Of a stretch of 64,000 nt of DNA, positions 20,974 to 31,438 are shown in pieces (within the stretch, counting starts at the first letter, position 1; each line of letters starts with the position of its first letter). The notes below the pieces were generated by a model that saw nothing but the letters and a program-made list of their open reading frames with translations, did no database searches and had not been told where the DNA came from. The stretch spans positions 12,835,356 to 12,899,355 of the forward strand of contig CM036223.1 in the NCBI GenBank assembly GCA_020631735.1, read 5' to 3'. The DNA is from Saccharum officinarum. Taxonomy: Eukaryota > Streptophyta > Magnoliopsida > Poales > Poaceae. The position numbers and the translations under genes were made by a program.

Positions 20974-22531
20974 GATGCTATAGGAGCTATAGGCTGGAAG
21001 AGAGAAGATATGTGTGTGGGGATTAGGTGTCATGCACTGGCATGACAAAAGACGGATCAGGAATGATTAACTTCTGTAGTGATCATCCATAGCTAAGCTA
21101 GTAGATCATATATATGCATGTGGATACGATACGGTGCACATTGACAGGGAGAATGCAGGCATTCAGGGCATGGCATGTTGTTGGGATGCAAGCGTTGCAT
21201 TGCTTGAAGGTGAGGGCAGGCATGCATGCATGTTCTCCTAACTCAAGGCCACATGCCACCACATGATTCCTTAAACAACCAACCAAACAACACACACACC
21301 TCTCTATGACTCGTATCTATCTATCTTCGTTCCAAGGTCCAAGCAGAAGCAGACACCTCTCATTTCTCAAGCGCCACTTTCCGCGTCAGAACACTCTGTA
21401 ACGTATCTGGCCTCTCTACTATCCACGCATGCATGTGTGATGTGTCGTGGGCCCCACGCACTCCACCAGTTCCTTTGCCAGCCTGCCACCTCAGCAAAAG
21501 TGCAGCAAAGAAAAGTCTCGCCTGCATCATGTGTGAAGAAAAGTCTCCCTGCATCATGTGTTCACGCCGTAGTGGTGCATCCGATCCCTACATATATGTA
21601 TGTTAGTTAGGAATTAAAAAGAAGCTAGGGATATATAAAATAAACAACAGGATTAGGCTCTAATGTGCCAGCATGTTCCCCGGTGGGGAGCTGTTTATGA
21701 TAGAGACGCAAATGCTTCAATCAATTGGACTTTTTTTTTTGAGAAACAATCAATTGGAGTATTGGACTAATGGGATGCATTGCACATGTAACAATTAATC
21801 TCCATGCATGATTTAGGGCTGGGGTCCCTTGATGATTTGTAGCCATGCATGTTCCCCTCCTCCCCCTCATGACATATGTCAACGGGGAACCATGCATGAT
21901 GTTATCCTCGATCACACGTACGTATGTATCAACAACATGACATGTGTAGCCAGCCGTCGATGGGCAGGCACCGCGATCTCCGGCACAGGATTAGTGGTTA
22001 GCACGCGCAAATTGGCAATTTCCGTGAAGATCCCTGAGGGGACAAGTGATTATATTGAATGTATTTAGTTATTAGTATTAATTATTAATTTTGTTGTTGC
22101 ATTCATGTGCTGATGTGTGCATATGACGGCCGTTGAGCAACTAGGTGTTGGTTAGTTAATAAGCTAACCATGTGATTAGACTAATCATCATGTGCCCTAG
22201 ATCAAACAGCGGTCGAGGAGGAGACCGTATGGATGAGTTGATCATCATCAGGTATTACATATAGGATAGGAGAGTAAAATTGACATGCAGAACCGTGTTC
22301 TTCTCGTACGCGTTTATGGGTTGGTGTTCCGATCGACGTCGCACATGGATGCAAGTTTAGCAGCTGAGTCAATATAATGTAAGCTAATCGCATTTGTTTG
22401 TGTAGGTTATTTATTGCTTTGGTGTGATTTTGTATTATGTTCGTACTGACGTGTTTATTCTTCCTCAGAAGTGATTAACCTCTTTTTTTCATGTTTATTA
22501 TTTGCTTCAACTCAGGCCTAATTTATTTATT
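20974..22531. other. Promoter-distal and intergenic sequence
   Basis: No coding region is seen. It contains many catgcatg/tgcatgca steps (about 21,115-21,240, 21,425 and 21,845-21,895), which resemble RY elements but are also common in grass intergenic DNA. A run of T occurs at 21,730. No repeat boundaries were found. Confidence 0.35.
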
Positions 22532-23288
22532 TACTAGCAAATATACCCGTACATTGCAGCGGGAGAATAAAGCTATCGAATTTTGATTAAAAAAATAAAG
22601 ATAAGAACCGTACATATCTATGTTTTATCATTCATTTCTATAAAAATTAAAAGTTATAACTTATTTTGTGATGATCATAACATCCACATGATATAAGTTA
22701 ATGTTTGGAATCTATTACACCTAAAAAATCTCAAGAGGGTTTTGTCCACCACTCTATGTTTGGCGCGCGCGCCCGCGACTTTTCCGAGTCTCGTACGCGC
22801 CTGCGAGTCTCCGACTACAATATGGCTACCGTCATAGTGGTGCCGGCGGCGGCAGAGACGTGGCCATAGTGGTGACTGGCTGACGAGGAGGGACGGATGT
22901 CTGTATATGTACGTGGCAATGCGTGCGGATACGTACGATATATACATATATGACGGCTACATGGCCGTGCAACGATCTGCTGCTTAATTGCGCGGTTGCA
23001 TGCACAATGCTATTCGCTAACGAGCCAGCCGTGCTGATTGCATTGTTTGCATCTTCATCAATTTGCTGGTGCTGGGTTGCTTTTTCAAGTTAATCAAATT
23101 TATATATTTCTTAATATGTTCATCTAAAACATAAGCCATATGCATCGTTGTAGACATGAATAAAAATTTGTTAATATGTCCAATCAAAAAATATTAATAT
23201 ATTTGTCTAAAACATAAGCCACGGTGCATCATCGTACACATTGATACAAATTTGTCGCCTTGTGCAACACGTGGGCATACATCTAGTA
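22532..23288. mobile_element. Short TIR element with TACTAG/CTAGTA ends
   Basis: The left end tactagcaaatatacccgta and the right end (minus strand tactagatgtatgcccacgt) form an imperfect inverted repeat of about 30 bases, with TA at both borders. Inside, a direct repeat of about 60 bp (tctaaaacataagcca...) occurs at 23,122 and 23,205. The central part (22,740-22,980) is GC-richer. It is non-coding. Confidence 0.5.
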
Positions 23289-24123
23289 ATATAATAATGT
23301 CCTATTAAGCCTCTATCGAATTCAAATATAACCTTGATAAAAAAAACAATTCTCTCGTTGCAAAGTACAAAATATTTACTCGTAAATATGTCATAACATT
23401 AATTTTCATACTATCCAGCTGTTTGATTAGTTGGATCATCGATTGATCAAGGTTTTAATAAGAATAAGATTTGTCTGTAACCATAAGTAGATCAACAAAA
23501 TGGATAACAAATCCGTGAGGAAAAGCATTATGAAAACCAAAAGAAAACAAATCGGAAGTATGAAGGGCAGCTTCCCTGAAAAAAAGGATGGCAAAAAATT
23601 AACCAAAGCGGACTCTGCAAACCGAAGTGGAAAAAATAAAGAAAAACAAAAAAAGCACTGAAAAGCGGACTCCACTAACCCAAGCGGATGGAAAAATAAA
23701 AGCGAAAATGACAATAAAAATATATGAAACGTACCAACTCCTCTTGGTTTACAAATATATAGATTATTAGAGGGTTCTATTTGGATTGAGACTACTGGTC
23801 TAGTTGCATTAGGATCCCTATCTATATGTAGTTGGATTAGGATTCTATCTAGTTGCATTAGGATTACTATGTATCCAAGTTACCTCAGGAACCTGCATCC
23901 AAGTCGTGCATAAATCCTAGGAGAGTTATATATATACAAACGAATAAAGACAATTTACCATGTTCACGGAGCTGGTTAGAGGAGGGCCGGACAAAAAAAA
24001 TGGGTAAAGAGAAATTTTGTCTCTTTAATATTAGGTATGGACCGGAATTTGAAGTCATCGTGCTAGTTTTGGTATACAATGGCCCAACTGCCGGTTCTGG
24101 CGCCTAGTTGCATGAATCTCTCG
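23289..24123. other. Intergenic, no gene seen
   Basis: AT-rich sequence without a domain-bearing ORF. A pair of related aaaaagcggactcc/ccaagcgga segments (23,610-23,700) and a taggattc/ctatctagttg repeat (23,800-23,870) hint at a decayed transposon. Confidence 0.3.
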
Positions 24124-24207
24124 TTGAGTGCTCCTAAACTGATTTTTTTTGAGAAAAGTGCTCGTAAACTGATTTTTTTTTTAGAATCAAGTGCTCGTAA
24201 ACTGATG
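24124..24207. repeat. Three tandem copies of a ~30-bp unit
   Basis: The unit is gtgctc(c/g)taaactgatttttttt with small spacer differences. It lies about 0.33 kb before the LdpA-like start codon. Confidence 0.8.
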
Positions 24208-24530
24208 GCAGTTTATTTTCCACACATGGTGATCTTTTGGATGCTGAATTGGCCCGTCACTGGCCCGTATTGGCGCGACTTGGATAGACCTGGTCATACA
24301 TCTAGTGGGCCTGGGAAAGAAAACGAAAAATCCGATGCCTTTTTTACCTGGCCCGCGCTTGACATGGGCTGGAAATCGCAGCCCGAGCCCGCCCGTCGTC
24401 TGGCCCGACGAGGCGACTGACGACACAGCAAAAAATGCCTCTGCCCAAGGTAGCCGAACCGTTTCTTCATCCAAGAGATATTTCCCAGCGCCCCGCCGCT
24501 GTGAAGAAGTGGCCGCGCGAGGAGCCAGCC

Positions 24531-27500
24531 ATGGCCGCCGTCCCGGTCCCGCCGCCGCCTCTCCTCGCCTCCCACGCTGCCGTCCGGGCCGCGGCCTCCG
24601 CCGTATCCCATTCCCTCCGGGTCCGCCGTGCCGGCGACCACCCGCCGCAGGTCGCGGCCCTCCGGCGCGGCGACTGGGTCAAGCTCATCTGCGGCGCCAG
24701 CTTCGAGGTACCATGCGACCATGCCCCTTCCACCTTGCTTCTTCGCCTCTTACTAGATTGGGCTCCAGGGACTACTGGATGTGCACGGTAGGGTGAAATG
24801 GACAGGAAGAGCGGCGAGTGCTTCATCTCCATCTCTGACGGTGAAAGCCTGAAAGGCAGAGGGGGGAGGGGAGGGGGCTACGCACTTTATGCTGGTGGTA
24901 GCTTAGAAGGAAAAGCGAATCAGGTTTAGCCTGTGGAGGCCAATTCTCTGGTGCAGTTGGTGTTTGATGTGTAGCACAGTGAGAGTAGCAGTGGCCGCAA
25001 TGCAATATGCACAACGAGTGAAGAATTATTGACTGAGTGCGGCACTGCGCTGTAATCCTCATCTTGTTTACATGCTCATTGTTCATGCAGGATGCTGCTG
25101 ATGTCAGGAATCTCTCCCTTGTCTACACTCTTGCTGGAGGTACGCATGTTGATTCAACTGGAAGACATTCGTTTGGATTGGATATTTTTAGCACTTTAGA
25201 TTGACATTGTAACAGTCCACGTTGCAGCCCACATGTTTTCTTTATACATCTTCACTCAGTCAACAATTGAGATTTTAATTACTTGTAGTTTGACCTTTTG
25301 TTTAACAACCTGAATTGCAGGAAAAAAAATTAAAACACTGACATTAATAGAACACAAGGACTTACCGATTTTGAAAAGCAGGACAAGATAGGACTAGAGT
25401 ACATATTAGTATATTACACACCAAATGGAATACAAGCTAAACATATGCATATTACAACTTTTGTTATGAAGCTCCTATTCAATATCTCCTGATGAAGTGA
25501 TTGGAGAAAACTTCTGTTAATTCATGACAATTTCAAAGCTTCATGGAAGCAAAATTAATGGTTGTTCCTCCAATATTTGAGTTATTAGATAAATAACAAA
25601 AGTTTGTGGTGGGTATATATTTCTGCTAAGCGTACAGTCTCTTGCAGTGATTTTACCAATAAAAAAGACAAAACTTGGTGTTATACACTTACGAATTACG
25701 GACAGTTCTGTGCGTGCAGTGGATTGCATTGATTGTGCAGCAGATGCATCTGTGGTGGGTGCAGTGAATGAGGGTATTGATTTAGCAGCATCAATTGTAC
25801 CAGCAGTCCAAAGGCCATGGGTGATGATTAGTGTTAATGATGATTGCAGAGATCTTCATTTCCGTAAAGCTGGTAAGAACATGCTGCTTCGGAAATTATC
25901 TGTTATACTTGTTCGTTTAACTTAATGTGTTATCATTAATGTCACTTCAAAAGTATTGTTGTGTTTTGATTATGATATTTTCCTGCTTTCACTACATGAT
26001 ATTTGCCAACCTGTTAACTTTGAACTTCATTGTGTCTGAAAAACATTGTTTATTCTCTAGAGTTTGATCCTGAGGATTGCCCGCCTGATTGCTCAAAGCC
26101 ATGTGAGAAAGTTTGCCCGGCTGATGCAATATCACTAGAGCGTGCCATGGTTGGTGGAGAGCACACTCGGTCTGATCCGTTACGTGGTAAACATGAGGTA
26201 TCAGTTGCTTTGGTTCTTTACTTCTTTTGTTCTGCTCATGTTATCTTCTTCATGAGCTTCATTTTCCTTATGAGATGAGTCTGCCTTGTGTAGGGTGGTG
26301 TAATTACAGAGCGGTGCTATGGATGCGGTCGATGCCTGCCAATTTGCCCGTATGACAGAATAAGTGAGTGCTGTTTTTTCTTCTTCCTTCCGTTCTTTTC
26401 CTTTTGTCATTATCTGAATAGTTCACTCGGTGTTGGTAAGACAAGCAATACGCCAATACCTTTTGATTGCACATAGCCTTCATTCGATGCAAATGTAAAG
26501 TCACCTTCTGTTAATTCTGATCCCTCCTTCCTTGTGTATCTTATAGAAACTGCAAGCTTTGCTTGAAACCATTTCAGGAGCTGTGTCCTATGTTCGGGAT
26601 CCTACTATGACTGCTGAATTATTGAAAAGTAACGATGTTGATGCAATAGAAATACATACAACTGGAAAGTATGTTTCGCTTGTCTCAATTATTTTGTCAG
26701 TTATTACCTTTGACTTTTCTCCATTGCTTATTACACTTCTGTGATATATTCTCACCACTGTAGGGGAACTGATATGTTCAATACCCTCTGGGACAGCTTG
26801 AGTGAATCCATCAATAATGTGAAGCTGGTTGCAGTAGGTTCCACAGTTGGTTTGATGCTGTATCCACATATTTGTATTACTGAAATGTAGTCTTTTTAAT
26901 TTTTATATTAAAAAAGATCTCCTATTCCACCATTGGTGTGAAAATTCGCTCTTTTTCAGGTTAGTCTGCCTGATTTAGGTGAATCAACTGTTGATCTCAT
27001 GAATACAATATACACAGTAATGGAGCCCCATCTTCAAGGATATAATCTTTGGCAGGTTAGTTCTCGAGAGAATGGATTACTCAATTGCTGCTTTTCAATG
27101 TTGTGTGTATACTTCAGTGTTAGATGCATCCTTGTTTATGATCTTATTAACATTTTTTAAAAGGATCATGTTAGCGTCAAACTAGATATTTGAGATTGTC
27201 TTGATTATGCAGTTTTTAATCTAAAAAAAAAACTCGACCAGGGCGGTTAAGACTGGCGCCGCAGCTTTTTAAAGGAGAAGAAGTCGCCTTCTCACCCGGC
27301 GAGAAAACCCCCGAACCCTCACCCCATCCAGACACAGTGAGGCGTTACCCGTGAGATGGGCCGATCTCCATACCTGTGCTTTGACACCTGGGGCGAGCGA
27401 GGGGATTTTTTTAACCACAGCCTGAAATTCGATTTTTTTAACCACAGCCTGAAATTCGCTCCCACGGGGAGTCGAACTCAGGACCTGTGGAGTGCCGCTC

Positions 27501-28642
27501 GAGTGATTTAGCCAACTGGACTAAGCACCCTTTGGCATGCAGTTTTTAATCTAGTAAGTTTGTTGTTGCGTTTTCTGTAAATGTTAGCATCACTTTGCCA
27601 GTCATCTTGATGTGGTGCCATGCATATGATTGTTGTATTACTTTTGTTTGATCTTGTAAACGTAATGTGCTTTTATGCTGGGACTTTGTAAATTACTTTT
27701 CTTTTGGAACAGTTAGATGGTCGACCTATGAGTGGCGACATTGGTCGAGGTGCAACATGGGAGACAGTTTCTTTTGCTGTTCATGTGGCTTCAATGTCAG
27801 AAAGACCTCCTGGTAAATGAAGCCAACCATTGAAATGTTTTCTTGTCTTATGTGGATGTGGCTCTCATCCTTGTATTTTCTAATAAGTATTTGCTGTGCC
27901 TATGGTTTTGAAGGCTTCTATCAGTTGGCCGGTGGCACCAACTCTTACACTATTGATTGCTTAAAGAAAGTTGGTCTTTTCAAATCTATTACTTTTTCTG
28001 GTAATTTGTTTCTTACATTCCTTTTCCTTTTCAATTCATAATTTTTTTAAAAAAAATTGCATGCCTATCATTATGAGGAAAATACCTTTCTGAAAGGCTT
28101 GCTTTTTCAAATTGAAATTCAGGGACCGCAACCTCTGAAATGGCCAGTTGTCACCAAGCTTTAATCGGAGGGATTGCTTATGGCGGCTATGCTCGCAAGG
28201 TTTGAACTATTGACGTGTCTCTAAATCTTCATCCCTTTCCTAGAGGAATGGTCTTTGAATCTTCATCAAATAGTCTGGTAGCATGAAAAGTCATTATCTG
28301 CACCGAACTAGTAACTTCCCCATGACTTGATGATGCAGCATGTCTACTTTCCTATTATGGATTTTGTTTCTTTACTATCAAATCAGCTCTTATTGAAAAC
28401 AGTGCTCACATGTGCTTGTACATGTATGTGATGCTTTCTCATAATTGTTTTCCCTGCATACACCGCAGATCGTTGGACGGGCTTTGCGCAAAATACCAGA
28501 ACAGTTTGGTCGTGTGCGCATCGAGGATCATCCGGATCATCTACTGGAGGCACTACAAGAAGCCATGTCATTAGTAGGACCTGTGAAGGGTTATATATCC
28601 AGTCCTTCCAAGCCGTTCATGAAACAAGTAGACAGACAATAG
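24531..28642 (+). CDS. LdpA: Plastid LdpA-like double 4Fe-4S protein, 12 exons
   Basis: Twelve exons join in frame with GT-AG borders to give 426 residues: 24531-24707, 25091-25139, 25720-25872, 26061-26197, 26294-26363, 26578-26668, 26764-26833, 26960-27055, 27713-27812, 27914-28000, 28123-28199 and 28469-28642. Residues 1 to about 42 are Ala/Pro/Arg-rich and look like a chloroplast transit peptide. The mature part begins LRRGDWVKLICGASFE, a hallmark of cyanobacterial LdpA and its plant homologues. Two cysteine clusters follow: C133-x3-C137-x3-C141-x3-C145 and C180-x2-C183-x2-C186-x3-C190-P. The second is a classic 4Fe-4S ferredoxin motif. Later landmarks are VDAIEIHTTGK, QLAGGTNSYT and GGIAYGGYAR. 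In cyanobacteria LdpA is a redox-sensing protein that feeds light status to the circadian clock; the plant role is not established. A SINE sits in intron 8. No defect is seen. Confidence 0.93.
27224..27536 (-). mobile_element. tRNA-derived SINE in LdpA intron 8
   Basis: On the minus strand the head has a box A-like tagtccagttggc and a box B gagttcgactccc at tRNA-like spacing. The body ends in a T run, as in p-SINE1/Au-type plant SINEs. A perfect 17-bp target duplication (atgcagtttttaatcta) flanks it at 27207-27223 and 27537-27553. A segment of about 28 bp is duplicated in tandem near 27,405-27,460. It sits 168 bases after exon 8 and does not touch splice sites. Confidence 0.9.
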
Positions 28643-29139
28643 GAAGTAGAAAAGGCGCAGCATATACCCTCCAGCAGTCCAGCCCAGTTTTGCATTGGGT
28701 CCTAGACAACCATCCAGAAGGCGAAGAAAAGCGCAGCAAGCGCCATCTGACCTGTGGCAGTGAGGTCGTCAATGTGGTGATCATTGGATGAGGAATCTAA
28801 TGCTAGCTGTTGGTCGATCGCTCGTTCGTTCTAGATGGATCAAGGGCTGTGGAATCTGGGATGACGTGGTGCTGCAAACATCTCACGTTTCCTTGTAGAT
28901 GTAGCAGTTGAATTTTCTGTTAAAAAAAAACAGAAAACGTACATGTGAAACGGGTTGCTTGGTGTTTGCCTTTCCAATTGGCTGACCGACAATGTGGTCA
29001 TCTGCAGCAGATTAAACTGCAGATGACCTTTAGACAAATTTGAGCAGCAGCCGTCGTTTTCAGACGACGTGTTCTGTAGCTTAGCGTAATTCCACTTGCC
29101 TTTATGTCTTTAGTCTATCTAGTTATTTATACTCTCTCC
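28643..29139. other. 3' flank of the LdpA-like gene
   Basis: The transcript end is expected here, but no single strong polyadenylation signal stands out. An inverted gaaaattct/aaaaaaaaacagaaaa stretch lies near 28,905-28,940, and complementary catctgcagc/ctgcagatg motifs occur at 28,998-29,023. No coding region is seen. Confidence 0.35.
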
Positions 29140-31105
29140 ATCCGAAAGAACGGCGAGAGAGGGATGAATAGGCTATAAAAAATCTACAATAACACTAAGC
29201 AAAGTGATTAGATAAAAATAAGGTGAAGCAATTCTTGCGCTAGCCTGCTAAAAATGCAAGTCATCTACCACAATTCTCTAAAAATGCAAGTCACCTACTA
29301 TAATTCTAGGTTCTATAGTCTCTAAACACACAAAGCTATGTCACTACCAGTAAGTTAGTGAGCTCTCAAAAACTAACTAAAGAGCCTCACTAACCACTAG
29401 ACAAGACACAAGCTAGCTCTTAAAACTAATTACACTAAAGAGCTTAGCTACACTAGGAAAGTAAATACAAGAGAGAGATGATGTTTATACTACCGTGGCA
29501 AGTGACAATCAACCAATCATAATGAGTACCAATGAAATCCTTGGAGACAATGATGATACAAGATTTTTCACCGAGGTTCACTTACTTGCCGGCAAGCTAG
29601 TCCCTGTTGTGGCGATTCACTCGCTTGGAGGTTCACACGCTAATAGGCATCACACGTCTAACCCGCAATCGGGTGCCGCACAACCAACACAAGATGAGAA
29701 TCACAAAAACTATAAGCAATCCAGTAGAGTACCTTTTAGCTCTCCGTTGAAGAAAGGTCAAGAACCCCTCACAATCACCATGATCGGAGCCGGAGACAAG
29801 CACCTTCCTCCGCTCGACGATCCTCACTGCTCCAAGTCGTCTAGGTGATGGCAACCACTAAGAGTAACAAGCGAAACTCGCAGCGAAACACAATCACCAA
29901 GTGCCTCTAGATACAATCACTCAAAGCAATGCACTTGAATGCTCTCGAATCTCACTAAATGATGAATCAATCAAGTATGAGTGGATGGAGAGGAGTAGCT
30001 CAGCTCTAAGGGATGAGAAATGTGTCAAAGTGCCAAGAGGGGGCGCCCAAGGTCGGCCCTTTGTAAGGTCCAAATAGGCTAGAGGGGGTGAATAGCCTAA
30101 TTAAAACTTCTATAAGAATTACTTAACCACAAGTTAGTACGAAAGGTGGCGAAGCAAAAGCACTAGCTCTAACTAATTAAGCAAGCCACCTACACAAGTC
30201 TAGTACAAGGCTATCCACTAAACACAACAACAACTACAAGCTAGAAACAATAAGTAATACGAGAGAAGAGCTTCGAGTGATTATACCGCCGTGTAGAGAA
30301 GAGAAGTACCAATCAATCAATCACACAAGAGAAATCCGCGGGAAAAGAATGACACAAGAATTTATTCCGAGGTTCACTTGCTTCCCGACAAGCTACTCCC
30401 CGTTGTGGCGATACACCCACTTGTCGATTTGCGAGCTAATCGACTATCAAGAGTCGAGCCCTCGGCGAGCGCCGCACAACTGCACACAAGATGGGGATCC
30501 TCCAAGCCACGAGCTCCACTAGAGTATCCAATTCGCGAACTCCCGCGGGAAGGATCAAGAACCCCTTATAACACTTGGTGAGGGCTCCAACAATCTCCAA
30601 TTGTGAGCTCAATCACCTCCGCTGCTCCAAGCCGTCTACCGTGTCAGGAAACACGAAAGAGTAACAAGAAATCTGCAGCAACTCAAAGATCAAGTGCCTC
30701 TAGAATGCAACTCTCAAGCAATACACTTGAATCTCACTCAATCTCACTTAAGATGTGCAACTATGCAAAGAGATGAGTGGAGGGGTTGTTCTCTAGCTCA
30801 AAGGATGTCTCTATGTCTCAAAATGTGCAAGAGTTACCCTCAAACCCCGGACAACTTCTATTATAAGCGAAGGGGTACGCAGCTAGCCGTTACCGGACGA
30901 CACCGTTCAAAACGCGCTGACCGGTATGCACATCGTCGCAGTGGTGACCGGACGCGTCCGGTCACTACAGGACAAGCGTGAACAGTACGATCAACAAGAA
31001 TTACCGTGCTGTGACCGGACGCGCTCTAGCGATTGACCGGACGCGCTGAACCTGGCGTCGCAAGTCGGAGTCCAGTAAGCTCCCACCGCGACCGGACGCG
31101 TCCGA
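29140..31105. repeat. Two diverged copies of a copia-like LTR fragment
   Basis: Two segments share the same order of blocks: gaggttcact(t/g)act...ttgtggcgat at 29,574 and 30,370, caagaacccct at 29,758 and 30,556, ctccaagtcgtct/ctccaagccgtct at 29,830 and 30,626, and caagtgcctctaga at 29,898 and 30,692. The end has repeated accggacgcgtccggtc palindromes (30,890-31,105), as in SIRE-type Ty1/copia LTRs of sorghum relatives. No copia protein is present. The right side runs into the gap. Confidence 0.55.
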
Positions 31106-31205
31106 NNNNNNNNNNNNNNNNNNNNNNNNNNNNNNNNNNNNNNNNNNNNNNNNNNNNNNNNNNNNNNNNNNNNNNNNNNNNNNNNNNNNNNNNNNNNNNN
31201 NNNNN
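31106..31205. other. Assembly gap (100 N)
   Basis: Exactly 100 unknown bases at the border between the copia-like LTR and the 3' end of the DUF1618 gene. An LTR repeat at the edge is a likely cause of the break. Confidence 0.98.
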
Positions 31206-31438
31206 TTAACAGGGTGTCCCCGGAAATAAAGAGAGAACAAAGGGCCGGCAGAAAGAGAAAACAACCATAAAAATCATGGCAGCCAGGTAAAACGTTCCAG
31301 GTAGTCCAACCCATATATCCATCACGTTGAGCCACAACTCCTATAACAAGCAAGAACAAGCAAAATACGGGGCAGTTCATATCACTTTCTCTTCAGTCAT
31401 CCGGAGCAGTATAGCAGAGATTTGGAAGTCGGTGCAAC
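31206..31438 (-). other. DUF1618 gene 3' untranslated region with a hydrophobic ORF
   Basis: On the minus strand an ATG at 31380 opens a frame of 58 codons that runs into the gap. It is strongly hydrophobic (VFCLFLLVIGVV near its start) with several Cys and Trp residues. It lies 59 bases after the DUF1618 stop. It may be a 3' untranslated region of that mRNA or the start of a truncated unit. No family is recognised. Confidence 0.35.
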
